DNA of 64,000 nt from an uncultured Acidobacteriota bacterium (lineage in GTDB: Bacteria; Acidobacteriota; Blastocatellia; RBC074). The notes under the pieces are model-generated. The model made no database searches, was not told where the DNA came from, and saw only the letters and a program-made list of their open reading frames with translations. Shown one piece after another: positions 42,389 through 52,424 of this stretch (its first letter is position 1; each line of letters starts with the position of its first letter). The stretch is taken from NCBI GenBank assembly GCA_902825875.1, contig CADECP010000013.1, forward strand, positions 103,050-167,049, written 5' to 3'. The translations under genes were made by a program, and so were the position numbers.

Positions 42389-43831
42389 TTACGGCTCGCG
42401 GTTGGTGAAAAAGTAACTGACGCCGAACGTGAAGGTGTTCTGATTGCCTCGCGCGTCTCCAGCCGAATTCGTAAAGAATTTCTGGTTGGAAAAATCGCGG
42501 CGGTATTCAAACCGCGTAATCAGATTGTTGACCAGCTTCACTTCCTGAGTCAGCGTGATGTCTTTGACGGTTTGCGCCGTTCCGGTTCTCAGGCCGTCGC
42601 GGTCGTTGAAGACTTCAAAGCGCGGCGAAAACGCCAGCTTGTTGGTGAAGGCATATTTGAAATAAGCCGCTCCGCCAGTCCATTTGCCTCGATTGCCGAG
42701 GTTGTCGCCATCCGCGCCGTAAACGAAATTGCCCAGCAGCGTCAGTTTGTCGTTGACGTAAACCGTCGCCACAGTGTCGGCAATGTGTCGCCAGTTGTCG
42801 CGCGCCGAAACGTCCGGCACGTTTGCCAGCGGAGCTTCGGGGCCGGCCAGATAAGTCTGCGTCAAGGCAAATTTTTTGCTCGGCGTCAGCCCAAGCTGAA
42901 AACCAACGGTTTTGCCCGCGTTGTTGCCGACGTTGTTTTCAAACAGATTGTCCCAACCGTTGACCAGAAAACCCGTCAGCGCGACTTTGTCGTTGAAGGC
43001 ATATTTGGCTCGAAGCCCCGTGTGGTAATACGGCCCGAACGCGAACAGCCAGCCACGCGAATAATTGAAGTTGTCTTTGGTTTCGATGACTTCAGCGCCA
43101 ACCGGCGTGTAGAACTTGCCGAAATCAACAATCAAGCCGCTGCCGATGGGCGCGACATAACTGGCGTAGGCTTGCAAAACGTGTTTGGTCGCATCGTTGC
43201 GACTGGAATCGCTGACCGAAACGATACGGTCAACGGTTTCTCCCAAACCCAGATCAACGCGAAATCCCAGCGGGTCGTCTTTCGAGTTCGCTTTGTTCAA
43301 AGTCATCTTGGCCAGTTGCAGGCTGAACGCATTGTGGCGAACGTCGAAAGCTCGCCCTTGAGTGAACATATCCACTTTGTTGTTGTTGTAGCTGTAATAC
43401 CCATCCACGATGCCGCTGACTTCCACGTCGCGGAAAAACTTGATCAACCCGTCGTTCTTTTTGGCATCGTCCTGAATGACGGCAATCTCTTTTTTGATCT
43501 CGGCGACTTCGGCTGCTTTGGCGACGTCGTTTGCCGGTTTGACCGAATTGTTGTCGAGTTTGGCAAGACGCGCTTCGAGCTGGCGAATGCGCTCTTCCAG
43601 AGCTTCTATGGTTTTGGTCAATTCTTCGGTAGCGGATTTGGCAACGGCTTTGTTGGCGACGGCAGTTTTCGCCGCAGCGTCCGCGCTCGCGCCCGAATCG
43701 TTTAAGCTGGCTCGCAATCCGGTTTGGCCAAACGCCGCCAAAGCCAGAAGCGTTGTCAGAAAAAAGGCTGCCAGCGCCGTTTTTGCCAAATGGTGAAGAC
43801 GGTGAGTGGATGAAAGTGTGTTTGAAAGCAT
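42389..43831 (-). CDS. Outer-membrane porin with coiled-coil N-terminus
   Basis: 480 aa. The signal peptide (~15-36, LAKTALAAFFLTTLLALAAF) follows an extended N-terminus. A coiled coil (~66-120, TIEALEERIRQLEARLAKLD) comes next, as in trimeric porins that anchor to peptidoglycan or stalks. The remainder is a beta-barrel (~130-480) ending FTFGVSYFF, with a C-terminal aromatic pair. It has features of the BBP2/OprO-like porins often found near ammonium transporter genes, so it may pass small nitrogen compounds or anions. It has AGGAGA before the ATG, a structured leader and a strong terminator: an independent unit between the kinase and glnB. Confidence 0.85.
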   Translation of the reverse strand: MLSNTLSSTHRLHHLAKTALAAFFLTTLLALAAFGQTGLRASLNDSGASADAAAKTAVANKAVAKSATEELTKTIEALEERIRQLEARLAKLDNNSVKPANDVAKAAEVAEIKKEIAVIQDDAKKNDGLIKFFRDVEVSGIVDGYYSYNNNKVDMFTQGRAFDVRHNAFSLQLAKMTLNKANSKDDPLGFRVDLGLGETVDRIVSVSDSSRNDATKHVLQAYASYVAPIGSGLIVDFGKFYTPVGAEVIETKDNFNYSRGWLFAFGPYYHTGLRAKYAFNDKVALTGFLVNGWDNLFENNVGNNAGKTVGFQLGLTPSKKFALTQTYLAGPEAPLANVPDVSARDNWRHIADTVATVYVNDKLTLLGNFVYGADGDNLGNRGKWTGGAAYFKYAFTNKLAFSPRFEVFNDRDGLRTGTAQTVKDITLTQEVKLVNNLITRFEYRRDFSNQKFFTNSAGDARGNQNTFTFGVSYFFTNREP

Positions 43832-43923
43832 TGCTCTTCTCCTCTTGATGACTTGTGTGCGAAGCCATCAACAGAGCAACGCCTTGCGCGAAAAACATCG
43901 CGCGACATAAACTCAGTTCACGG

Positions 43924-44014
43924 CCACGCAGGCTCTCTAACAGGTGGTTGCGTGGGTCGAACCGGGCTGACGGCGCAGGTGATGTTCCAGCATCACCGTT
44001 GAGCGTCGCAGCCC
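43924..44014 (-). ncRNA. Structured leader RNA upstream of the porin, unknown class
   Basis: Read on the minus strand: GGGCU(44014-44010) pairs with AGCCC, GACG with CGUC, then an internal loop and a perfect GGUGAUG/CAUCACC hairpin with loop CUGGAA. A second hairpin CCACGCA/UGCGUGG with an 18-nt loop follows. TATAAAAAG lies just upstream and could be a -10 element, so the structure would form the very 5' end of the mRNA. About 90 nt then separate it from the porin ribosome binding site. I compared it from memory with SAM, SAH, TPP, cobalamin and glutamine aptamers and found no match. It may be a riboswitch or a stability/antitermination element. Confidence 0.45.
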
Positions 44015-44058
44015 TTACTTTTTATAGCTATTTGCAGGTGCGTGAGACTTCTTGATTT

Positions 44059-44087
44059 GGTGGGACAGGTTCAGAACCTGTCCCACC
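44059..44087. repeat. Short hairpin repeat GGTGGGACAGG, copy 2
   Basis: Arms GGTGGGACAGGTT and AACCTGTCCCACC with loop CAG. Flanks TTGATTT and AATAT match copy 1 at 23994-24022. It lies between the leader RNA and glnB. Confidence 0.9.
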
Positions 44088-44156
44088 GCTGAATATACAG
44101 GTCACACTCGACTGAAAACCGCTATAAGTCTGAGAGTGTCTTGGAAAATCTTGGAA

Positions 44157-44193
44157 TCTGGAAAAGTCAAAACGTGCTTCAGACTTTTCCAGA
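44157..44193. terminator. Hairpin downstream of glnB
   Basis: A perfect 12-bp stem TCTGGAAAAGTC / GACTTTTCCAGA with a 13-nt loop. There is no T-run, so it may be a Rho-assisted or stabilising 3' end of the glnD-amtB-glnB message. Several further GACTTTTC-like units surround it. Confidence 0.5.
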
Positions 44194-44228
44194 CTTGCCG
44201 TGACTTCTCCTGACTTTTCAAGACTGCC

Positions 44229-44653
<425 letters not shown>

Positions 44654-44656
44654 AGG

Positions 44657-46156
44657 TTATTTCTCCAGAGCCTCGGCGGCCACCAGGATGGATTCGTTAT
44701 AAGCGCCTCCACTCATCCCGAAACCGCCCGCCGAAATCAGATCGGCGTCCAGATTGTAACCTTCTTCGCCGTGCTGGCTAATGTCCAAGCCCTGCATTTC
44801 GTCTTCGCCCGTGACGCGAACGCCAATCGTCAGGTCAATGACTTTCAGAATGACGTATGAAGCCGCGCAACCAAGCGCAATCGCCACCGCCGCGCCAATC
44901 AACTGATTCAACACCTGCGCGGGATTTCCTTCCAACAATCCGCTGGGAGTTGCCGCTCCGGTGACTGTGTCTTTGAAAACCGTATTGACCGCGCTGTTGG
45001 CGAACACTCCGGTCAACAAAGCGCCGGTCAATCCGCCTACGCCGTGAACGCCAAAAGCATCCAGCGAATCGTCGTAACCCAGTTTCTTTTTCAACTGAGT
45101 CACCGCAAAGAAACACACCACGCCCGCAATGAAGCCAATCGCCAAGGCCGACATCGGCGTGACAAATCCCGCCGCCGGAGTGATTCCGACAAGGCCGGCA
45201 ACCGCTCCTGAAATACCGCCAAGCACTGTTGGTTTGCCTTGCCGAATCCATTCAATCACCAGCCAGCCAATCGCCGCCGACGCGGCTCCGAAATGCGTCG
45301 TGACGAAAGCGTTCGACGCCAGCGAACCTGCCGCCACTGCGCTGCCCGCGTTGAAACCGAACCAACCGACCCACAACAAACACGCGCCGATGACGCTCAG
45401 CACCAGACTGTGCGGAGCAAACGGCGTTTTCGGGTAACCGACTCGTTTGCCCAGATACAACGCGCAAACCAGCGCCGAAAATCCCGAAGAAATGTGAACG
45501 ACCGTTCCGCCAGCGAAATCCAACGCCGGAACTTTGCCGCCCAAAAACGCATTCAACAATCCGCCATCGCCCCAAACCATGTGAGCCAGCGGGAAATACA
45601 CGATCACCGCCCACAACGTGCAAAACAACAGCATCGCGGAAAACTTCATGCGTTCGGCAAAAGCGCCTGTGATCAACGCCGGAGTGATGATGGCGAACAT
45701 CAATTGGAAGATCATGAACGTCTGCGCCGGAATCGTCCCGGCATAAGCCGACGGTTCAGCGCCAACGCCTTTCAAAAACAGAAAATCGAATCCGCCAATG
45801 AACGGCGAACCTTTGGCGAACGACAGGCTGTAACCAAACACTGCCCAGATGACGGTGATGACGGCCATCATAATGAAGCTCTGCATCATCGTGGCCAGCA
45901 CGTTCTTTTTGCGAACCAATCCGCCGTAAAACAGCGCCAGGCCGGGGCCGGTCATCATCAAAACCAAAGCCGAACAAACCAACATCCAGGCATTGTCGCC
46001 CGCAGTTTGTGCGGTTTTGACGGCGGCTTCGGCGGCGGCCAATCGCTCTTCGACTGTCGGCGTTTGAGCCAAAGCCGAAATCGTCATTGCAATTAAACCC
46101 ATCGGTAAGACTGCGAGTTTCGTCAACAAACTTCCCAGCTTATGCAGTGAATTCAT
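44657..46156 (-). CDS. amtB: Ammonium transporter AmtB
   Basis: 499 aa: a signal peptide (~1-31), a short linker and 11 membrane helices. The twin pore histidines are His221 (GGTVVHISSG) and His371 (DAFGVHGVGG). The signature DFAGGTVVHISSG is complete. The C-terminal tail (~440-499) is longer than in enterics and ends in a glycine-rich segment; this tail normally contacts PII. The ATG overlaps the glnD stop (ATGA), so the two are translationally coupled, and glnB follows after 89 bp. Confidence 0.97.
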   Translation of the reverse strand: MNSLHKLGSLLTKLAVLPMGLIAMTISALAQTPTVEERLAAAEAAVKTAQTAGDNAWMLVCSALVLMMTGPGLALFYGGLVRKKNVLATMMQSFIMMAVITVIWAVFGYSLSFAKGSPFIGGFDFLFLKGVGAEPSAYAGTIPAQTFMIFQLMFAIITPALITGAFAERMKFSAMLLFCTLWAVIVYFPLAHMVWGDGGLLNAFLGGKVPALDFAGGTVVHISSGFSALVCALYLGKRVGYPKTPFAPHSLVLSVIGACLLWVGWFGFNAGSAVAAGSLASNAFVTTHFGAASAAIGWLVIEWIRQGKPTVLGGISGAVAGLVGITPAAGFVTPMSALAIGFIAGVVCFFAVTQLKKKLGYDDSLDAFGVHGVGGLTGALLTGVFANSAVNTVFKDTVTGAATPSGLLEGNPAQVLNQLIGAAVAIALGCAASYVILKVIDLTIGVRVTGEDEMQGLDISQHGEEGYNLDADLISAGGFGMSGGAYNESILVAAEALEK

Positions 46157-48879
46157 GAGGGTGTCCCTTCCTTCGTGTTTTGATCGTTGAGTGCAAGACG
46201 AAGCGCCTCTTCGATGGTTGGCAACTGATCGTCCGCCAACTTCTCTCCTGTCGCGTTCGTCACATAAAAAATATCCAGCGCAAGATGCTTTTCGGTCGCC
46301 ACCTTTGCGAACACGATGTCCAGGTCGAGCGCCGCCAACGTCCAGGCAATTTTGTACGCCAGTCCGGGGCGGTCTTCGGCCATCACTTCCAGAATCGTGC
46401 TTTTATTTGATGAATAATTATCCCAGCTAAAGCGTGTTGGCGCGGCTTTGAGCATCTTGCGCCGAGAGGAAAACTTCGAGCTTGTTTGTGCGCGCAATCG
46501 TTTTTCAACGGCGGCGGCGACATCAAATTCGCCACCGAGCGCGCGTTTCAACGCCAGATCAATCTGTTCCCAGCGAGCCGGATCGTTGATCGGCTCTCCG
46601 GCGGAATCACGAACTTTGAATGTGTCAATCGCCACGCCGTCGGCGCGCGTGTTCAGTTGCACGCTCAGAATGTTGACGCCTTGCGCGGTCAACGTTCCGG
46701 CAACAGCGGCGAACAATCCGCGACGATTGCGCGCAGCCAGATGCAAATCTGTGCAGCGAGTTTGCGTGTTCACCCGCCAACCGGTTTTGACCAGCCGCGA
46801 ATTCAACGACGCCGCCAGTCGAACGTGTTCGATGATCGTTGGCGGCGGAGTCACACGCGCATAATCATCCGGCAACAATTTGAAATGGCGACGAACTTCG
46901 TTTGAATCCACTTCGCTGTTCAGCATGCGAGCGATGCGTTGGCGCAAGGGTTCGGTTTCGCTTTCTCCCTCCTTTTCCGGCAGCAAAACCGCGCGCGCTT
47001 TGATGTACAACTCCCAGATCAGCGCGTCTTTCCATTCGTTCCAAACACCAGGCCCCACGCCGTGAATGTCGCCGTAAGTCAGCATGCACAGCAGGTTCAG
47101 GTTTTCGATGCTACCCATTTCTGCGGCAAAATCCTGAATGACTTTTTCGTCGCTCAAATCGCGGCGCTGGGCAATGTGCGACATCAACAAATGTTGGCGA
47201 ACCAGAAACTCGACTTGTCCGGCCATCGGCTCTTCGATTTGCAATCGCGCGCAAAGCTGTTTGGCAATGACGATTCCTTTTTCGGTGTGACCGCCGCCAA
47301 GCCCTTTGCCTATGTCGTGCATCAGCAAACCCAGATGCAAAACCGCCAGGTCGCCGATTTGATCGTAAACGCTGCGATACCGCTCCAACGGTTTGCTGCG
47401 CGAATTGGTGAGTTCGTCCAACGCCTCGATCGTTCGCAACGTGTGTTCGTCCACCGTGAAGCGATGATACAAATCGTGTTGCACCAGACAGGTCACGCGC
47501 GCGATTTCCGGCAGGTATTTGCCCAAAAAATCCAGTTCGTGCATCAACCGCAATCCGGCAGCGACTCGGCCTTTGGCGCGAAGCATTTTCAAAAAACTGT
47601 CGCGCGCTTCGGGAGAAGTGCGAAACGCCTTGTTCACATTCGGCAACGATTCCTGAACAACTTCCTGCAATTGCGAACTCAGCCGTGCGCCTGTCGCCTG
47701 CGAATAACCGAACGCCAGCATCATTCGATTTCCATCCAACTTTTCGTCCGATTCGGCCAGATCAATTTCGCCGTCGCGCATCACGAATCCGCCAGCCGCC
47801 GCAGCAGTTTTGGCCGACGAAAGCGCGCGTGAAAGCCAATTTTTCTTTTGCTGTTTCTGAGCGGCGCGTTGCAGACAACTTTCGGTCAACCGATGCAACC
47901 TGCGCGCGTGCAGGTAGTAATCGCGCATGAACAATTCCGAAGCCCGTTGTTCGCGCGTGTCGGCGTATCGCAAATTGCGCGCAATCTGTTGCTGCAAATC
48001 CAGCGACAGCAAATCGCTTTTGCGATTGGTCAGAAAATGAATCTCGTTGCGAACGCGCAGCAAAAAATCGTAAGCGGCATTGATCGCCTTGGCGTCGCGT
48101 TCGGCCAGCACTTCGCGTTCAACCAATCCGGCAACCGTCGTCACGCCGAACGCCGAGCGCGAAACCCAAAACAATTCGTGCAAATCGCGCAAACCGCCAG
48201 CGGTTTCCTTGACGTTCGGTTCCTGCACACAGGCCGCGTCGCCGAATTTGCCGTAACGCGCCTGCCGTTCGATCAGCAATTCGTCCAACAGTTCGCGTTT
48301 GTTTTTGTCGAAAATTTCGTCATCCAATCGCTCGGTCAATTCTTCAAACAGTTCTTCGCTACCCCACAAATGGCGAGCTTCGATCATCGAATTGCGCGAC
48401 ACGACATCTTCTTTCGCCGACGACAAACACTCAGCCATCGAACGCACGCTGTGGCCGACGTTGAATCCCACGTCCCACAACGAATACAAAATCGCTTCGC
48501 TCAATTTGGCGGCGCGTTCGGCATCGCGGCGACCTTTGTACAGAAACATCACGTCAATGTCGGATTGCGGCGAAAGTTCCTGCCGCCCGTATCCGCCGAG
48601 CGCGATGATGGCGAAATTCGCCGCGTCCACTTCTCCGCTCAATCGCTCTTCGACGGCTTGCCGGGCGATTTTCCGAATCAGCAAATCCACCACCAGCGAA
48701 CGCGCCGCAACAATCTGCGAACCGCTGATGCCGAACCGATGGCGCAAATGCAATCGCTGCGTTTCGATCTTCAAAAACTTTTTGAACGCCCCCAACCGAT
48801 CAACCGATGCCGGTTGTTTATCAATCCGCCGCAACTTTTCAGTCGCATGCTGTTCGATTGTCGTCAGGTTGATTTGCAT
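46153..48879 (-). CDS. glnD: [Protein-PII] uridylyltransferase/uridylyl-removing enzyme
   Basis: 908 aa from the ATG at 48879. A longer frame exists, but a sigma54 promoter at 48905-48920 lies inside it, so the shorter start is preferred. Domains in order: nucleotidyltransferase (~95-240, GGYGRQELSPQSDIDVMFLY with the catalytic Asp pair), helical linker, HD domain (~470-600, HDIGKGLGGGHTEKG) and two ACT domains (~720-800, RRGLFAAVAGTLTAQGVNI; ~830-905, DRPGLAYKIAWTLAALDLDI). It would modify Tyr51 of PII according to glutamine level. It begins the operon glnD-amtB-glnB. Confidence 0.95.
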   Translation of the reverse strand: MQINLTTIEQHATEKLRRIDKQPASVDRLGAFKKFLKIETQRLHLRHRFGISGSQIVAARSLVVDLLIRKIARQAVEERLSGEVDAANFAIIALGGYGRQELSPQSDIDVMFLYKGRRDAERAAKLSEAILYSLWDVGFNVGHSVRSMAECLSSAKEDVVSRNSMIEARHLWGSEELFEELTERLDDEIFDKNKRELLDELLIERQARYGKFGDAACVQEPNVKETAGGLRDLHELFWVSRSAFGVTTVAGLVEREVLAERDAKAINAAYDFLLRVRNEIHFLTNRKSDLLSLDLQQQIARNLRYADTREQRASELFMRDYYLHARRLHRLTESCLQRAAQKQQKKNWLSRALSSAKTAAAAGGFVMRDGEIDLAESDEKLDGNRMMLAFGYSQATGARLSSQLQEVVQESLPNVNKAFRTSPEARDSFLKMLRAKGRVAAGLRLMHELDFLGKYLPEIARVTCLVQHDLYHRFTVDEHTLRTIEALDELTNSRSKPLERYRSVYDQIGDLAVLHLGLLMHDIGKGLGGGHTEKGIVIAKQLCARLQIEEPMAGQVEFLVRQHLLMSHIAQRRDLSDEKVIQDFAAEMGSIENLNLLCMLTYGDIHGVGPGVWNEWKDALIWELYIKARAVLLPEKEGESETEPLRQRIARMLNSEVDSNEVRRHFKLLPDDYARVTPPPTIIEHVRLAASLNSRLVKTGWRVNTQTRCTDLHLAARNRRGLFAAVAGTLTAQGVNILSVQLNTRADGVAIDTFKVRDSAGEPINDPARWEQIDLALKRALGGEFDVAAAVEKRLRAQTSSKFSSRRKMLKAAPTRFSWDNYSSNKSTILEVMAEDRPGLAYKIAWTLAALDLDIVFAKVATEKHLALDIFYVTNATGEKLADDQLPTIEEALRLALNDQNTKEGTPS

Positions 48880-48904
48880 GTTCGTTGAACTCGACTCGGC
48901 ATAG

Positions 48905-48920
48905 TGCAATGACGATGCCA
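48905..48920 (-). promoter_or_regulatory. Sigma54 promoter of glnD-amtB-glnB
   Basis: The minus strand reads TGGCATCGTCATTGCA, an exact consensus match. The predicted start near 48895 gives a leader of about 16 nt and supports the ATG at 48879 as the glnD start. Confidence 0.75.
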
Positions 48921-49392
48921 CAACTATCGCGTGGCCAAACGATTGACGGTAAGTGACGTGATTATTGAAGATTTTCTGTTGAAGAGATTTTGATCGCCCG
49001 AAATGGTCAAACCAGCAAGAAGACAATTCTGTTAGGCCGGCGGCAGCCAATAACAATTTTGTATGGGCAGATTTCAGCAATCCTGTCAGCTAAACATTCA
49101 GCAACACGCTTCAGCCCATTTGCACAAAGCAAACTGTCAGGTGAACGGTAAATCCGCAGAGCCGGGACATATTTGCGCGGGATGAGCGCAGCCTGACTGA
49201 TCGCGCCGCCAAAACATTCACGACAAATTTGTCATTCATACTTACTGCATCAACATTTCTGTCTGCCATTGCCGAACTCATTCCGCGTCGTTGGCTTCTC
49301 GGAAGCTTCAGCATAAAATCCGCCCGCCTTTTTCTCAGAAGTCTTAGCAGTCAGACTGATTCACCAACACAGTATCAATTCAGCGAACTCAG
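48921..49392. other. Intergenic region between glnD promoter and gene remnant
   Basis: No gene supported. GTAAGTGACGTGATTATTG (about 48949-48967) lies some 30-50 bp upstream of the glnD sigma54 promoter and loosely resembles the GTGACGAA half-sites at the carbon-gene promoters. Nothing else recognisable. Confidence 0.4.
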
Positions 49393-49631
49393 ATGCTTAC
49401 TTGGCAACAACTCGAACAATTCGCCAAGTGAGCAATCTTAAGCCGTTCGAGCAACTGAAGGAGTTGAAATCTTTGACGATCACATTTAGTGGAACGAACA
49501 AGGAAAAGAACCTGGAGGCGCTGGTTTGCCAGTTCTCGAAACTGGAATCGCTTTCCCTTAGTGGGCTAACGACAGAACAGCGCCGGTCTTTGCGAAAGAT
49601 TCCGGCCAGTTTGCGGGAACTGAAGTTTTAG
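49393..49631 (+). pseudogene. Remnant of a leucine-rich-repeat-like protein gene
   Basis: A start MLTWQQLEQFAK runs into a stop at 49431. In the overlapping frame the sequence continues as VSNLKPFEQLKELKSLTI...LEALVCQFSKLESLSLSG and ends at 49631. The spaced leucines look like one or two LRR units. The pattern fits a short frame-shifted remnant of a larger gene. It is followed by the hairpin GCGGATG/CATCCGC at 49659-49676. Confidence 0.35.
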
Positions 49632-49702
49632 CGGCGTGGTGTTGCCGAAGGCTGGAGCGCGGATGCCCACATCCGCTGAAAATAGAAGCGCGCAGCTTCC
49701 GA

Positions 49703-50143
49703 TTATCGGCTCATTCGGCGTTGCGCGGCGGGTGAAGGGTAATGCCCGTCTTCAATCAAACCTGCGCGTTCTTCCGCACTTTCATCACTGTTGAATCCCA
49801 AAATGCGTGCGGTGACTTCGCCGATTTCGGTCAGCGATTTGATCGTCGCTCCGTCCAAAGCGAAGTGGTCGGCCCAGCGGTCAATGCGCGGATTGAAGAA
49901 GCGAACCAGTTGTTCCGTCGGCCAGTAGATCGAACCGAGATCGCTGCCTTTGTTGCGATTGCAGCGCTGGCAAGCCTGGGCGAGGTTTTCCGCCGTTGTT
50001 GGGCCAAGATGTTTGACGCCGATAATGTGGTCTACTTCGCCGCCGAGGAAGGTGTCGTCAAGATCAATCAGGCAATACTCGCAGAGGTTTTCAGCGCGAG
50101 CGATGACCAACTGCCGTAATTCTTCGTTGATGTAACGGCTCAT
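49703..50143 (-). CDS. HNH endonuclease family protein 1
   Basis: 146 aa from the ATG at 50143, which overlaps the stop of the upstream small gene (ATGA). The HNH motif has CEYCLI (first Cys pair), EVDHIIGVKHLG and NLAQACQRCNRNKGS (second Cys pair and Asn). It ends with WPTEQLVRFFNPRIDRWADHF, a C-terminal segment shared with the second HNH protein here (QLFNPRRQRWEEQF). These small proteins are common in cyanobacteria and acidobacteria, usually behind a small partner gene. The target is unknown; neither restriction partner nor phage gene is nearby. Confidence 0.85.
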   Translation of the reverse strand: MSRYINEELRQLVIARAENLCEYCLIDLDDTFLGGEVDHIIGVKHLGPTTAENLAQACQRCNRNKGSDLGSIYWPTEQLVRFFNPRIDRWADHFALDGATIKSLTEIGEVTARILGFNSDESAEERAGLIEDGHYPSPAAQRRMSR

Positions 50144-50376
50144 GAGTTCATCAATTTGCGGGCGCGGATTTTGGCCATCCGCATGACGTGTTCCAGCCAC
50201 ATGTAATGATCCAACTCCGCTTTCTCGTCGTCCGAAAGTTCGGTCGTCTTTTCCCGGAAGATCAAATCAGAGACTCGCTCTTTTGTCGGCTCGGAAGGAC
50301 GAAAGGCAAGTACCTTTCCCGGATTCGCTTCGGCAATGAAATCAATCACTTCGTCGTAAGCTCGCAGTGCGTTCAT
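50140..50376 (-). CDS. Small partner protein of HNH endonuclease 1
   Basis: 78 aa, acidic and helical. It contains SEPTKERVSDLIFREKTTELSDDEKAELDHYMWLEHVMRMAKIRAR; the part from SDLI to LDHY is typical of short proteins encoded directly before HNH genes. Its stop overlaps the HNH start, which implies coupled translation. It may hold the nuclease inactive, like an antitoxin, but this is inferred only from the gene order. It starts 61 bp after the gltD stop. Confidence 0.7.
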   Translation of the reverse strand: MNALRAYDEVIDFIAEANPGKVLAFRPSEPTKERVSDLIFREKTTELSDDEKAELDHYMWLEHVMRMAKIRARKLMNS

Positions 50377-50437
50377 AGTTCAATTCTCCTTCAATTGCAG
50401 CGCAATGTTACCGCAGACCTCAGAGCAGACAAACTAC

Positions 50438-51922
50438 TTAGGGCAACAAGGTTTCGCCCATCAGGTGCAGGTCAACACAGCGAGCGGCTTTGCGTCCGTC
50501 GGCGATAGCCCAGACGATCAGGGATTGGCCGCGAGACATGTCTCCGGCGGCGAAGACTTTCGGGACGCTGGTTTGGCAGTTGTCATCAATGGCTACGTTG
50601 CCGCGAGCGTCCAGCTTCACGTCCAGTTGCGCCAGCAATCCGTCCGGTTCCGGCCCCAAAAACCCAAGCGCCAGCAAAACCAAATCGGCTTTCCAGACTT
50701 TTTCTGTGCCCGGAATTTCTTCCGGCACGACACGACCGCTGTCGTCTTTCGCCCAAGTGATTTCGACAGTGTGAAGCTCTTTGACTCGGCCAGCGTCGTC
50801 GCCGACCAAGCGTTTGGTCATCAACGAATACCGGCGCGGATCATCGCCGAACACGGCGGCGGCTTCTTCCTGGCCGTAATCCATTCGATAAACTTTCGGC
50901 CATTGCGGCCAGGGGTTGTCGGCGGCGCGTTCGTTCGGAGGCTTCGGCAGAATTTCAAATTGCACCAGACTGCGGCAACCGTGTCGCATCGCAGTGCCTA
51001 CGCAATCGGTTCCGGTGTCGCCTCCGCCGATGACGATCACGTCTTTATCTTTGGCGGAAATGTACTGGCCGTTTTGCAGATTGCTGTCGAGCAGGCTCTG
51101 AGTGTTTTTGTGCAGGAACTCCATCGCGAAATGAATTCCCTGCAGGTTGCGACCTTCGACCGGCAGATCGCGCGGCTTGGTCGCGCCGCCGCAGAGCACA
51201 ACCGCGTCGAATTCGCTCATCAATTTGTCCGCTGGAAAATTGTGCCCGACGCTGGTGTTGGGTTTGAAAATGACGCCTTCGTCGGCCATTAACTTGATGC
51301 GGCGCTCGACGATCTTCTTGTCCAGCTTCATGTTCGGAATGCCGTACATCAACAATCCACCGATGCGGTCAGCGCGTTCAAAGACTGTTACGGAATGACC
51401 GGCGCGATTCAATTGCGATGCGGCGGCCAGGCCAGCGGGGCCTGAGCCGACGATGGCGACTTTTTTGCCGGTGCGAGTTGTCGGCGGTTCGGCAACGATC
51501 CAACCGTGTTCAAATCCGCGATCCACGATTTCGCATTCGATGTTTTTGATCGTCACCGGAGGGCCGTTGATGCCGACAACACACGAACCTTCGCACGGAG
51601 CCGGACAAACTCTGCCAGTGAATTCCGGGAAGTTGTTGGTCTTTTGCAGTCGCAACAAAGCTTCGCGCCATTGGCCGCGATACACCAGATCGTTCCATTC
51701 CGGGATCAGGTTGTTGATCGGACAACCCGAAGCCATCCCGTTCAACAGTTTGCCGGTATGACAAAACGGCACGCCGCAATCCATGCAGCGCGCGCCCTGT
51801 TCGCGGAGCTTTTCTTCCGCAAAGTGGTCATGAAATTCCTGCCAGTCAGCAATACGTTCGGCAGGTTGCCGGTCGTGCGGCAGGTTTCGGTCAAATTCTA
51901 AAAAGCCTGTTGGCTTTCCCAT
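50438..51922 (-). CDS. gltD: Glutamate synthase small subunit
   Basis: 494 aa, AGAGGA before the ATG. The N-terminal cysteine-rich region ([29 protein letters not shown]) binds two 4Fe-4S clusters. The FAD motif is [20 protein letters not shown] and the NADPH motif [14 protein letters not shown]. It passes electrons from NAD(P)H to the large subunit. It is separated from gltB by a two-gene HNH cassette, so the usual gltBD pair is interrupted here but still in the same direction and possibly the same transcript. Confidence 0.97.
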   Translation of the reverse strand: MGKPTGFLEFDRNLPHDRQPAERIADWQEFHDHFAEEKLREQGARCMDCGVPFCHTGKLLNGMASGCPINNLIPEWNDLVYRGQWREALLRLQKTNNFPEFTGRVCPAPCEGSCVVGINGPPVTIKNIECEIVDRGFEHGWIVAEPPTTRTGKKVAIVGSGPAGLAAASQLNRAGHSVTVFERADRIGGLLMYGIPNMKLDKKIVERRIKLMADEGVIFKPNTSVGHNFPADKLMSEFDAVVLCGGATKPRDLPVEGRNLQGIHFAMEFLHKNTQSLLDSNLQNGQYISAKDKDVIVIGGGDTGTDCVGTAMRHGCRSLVQFEILPKPPNERAADNPWPQWPKVYRMDYGQEEAAAVFGDDPRRYSLMTKRLVGDDAGRVKELHTVEITWAKDDSGRVVPEEIPGTEKVWKADLVLLALGFLGPEPDGLLAQLDVKLDARGNVAIDDNCQTSVPKVFAAGDMSRGQSLIVWAIADGRKAARCVDLHLMGETLLP

Positions 51923-51941
51923 CGTGTTCCTCTCAACCTAC

Positions 51942-52424
51942 TTATTTTTGCGATCCAAGGATCGGTGGATGAAGCCCAAGTTCACCAAGCGCCCATCGCA
52001 AGTTAATCAACTCTTCACGATTCAACCGCAAAGCCTGAACCGTAGCGCGCCCAGCAGCAGTCAAACCAATCAAGAGCTTTGCTGATTTGTCCCAGGCAAA
52101 TTGCTCTTCCCATCGCTGACGACGCGGATTGAAAAGTTGCACTTTCTGATTTGTCTGAGGATCAACTGCTTTGACTTTGTCGTGCTTGTAATAGTTGCAG
52201 CCTGCACAAGCCCAAGCCAAATTGCGAATTTCAGTTTTTCCGCCTTGAGCAACTGGGATGATGTGTTCGACGTTGAATGGCTCCGGCACAAAGCTCTTCA
52301 GAATGCGGCAGTATTCGCAAACGCCATTGGCGCGCGCTTCAACTGCGCGCCTTTGCGCTGCAGTCGGGCGTTCACGAAAACCGGATGGCTGGCGCAGGCC
52401 GAAAGCTTTACGAGATTTGGGCAC
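51942..52424 (-). CDS. HNH endonuclease family protein 2
   Basis: 160 aa from a GTG at 52424, overlapping the previous gene by 17 bp. The HNH core has CEYCRILKSF, NVEHIIPVAQGG and NLAWACAGCNYYKHDK, then a QLFNPRRQRWEEQFAW segment like that of HNH protein 1. The body is otherwise different, so the two are cousins rather than recent copies. It begins the 20-bp gap to gltD. Biological role unknown. Confidence 0.82.
   Translation of the reverse strand: MPKSRKAFGLRQPSGFRERPTAAQRRAVEARANGVCEYCRILKSFVPEPFNVEHIIPVAQGGKTEIRNLAWACAGCNYYKHDKVKAVDPQTNQKVQLFNPRRQRWEEQFAWDKSAKLLIGLTAAGRATVQALRLNREELINLRWALGELGLHPPILGSQK

Noticed and set aside
43924..44014. Leader as a SAM, SAH or glutamine riboswitch
   Set aside because: The characteristic core sequences of those classes could not be found; kept only as an unclassified structured RNA.
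46153..49080. Longer glnD start near 49080
   Set aside because: The added residues show no similarity to GlnD and the stretch contains a sigma54 promoter pointing to the ATG at 48879.
49229..49441. 70-aa plus-strand frame
   Set aside because: No ribosome binding site and no recognisable features; it overlaps the beginning of the LRR-like remnant in another frame.
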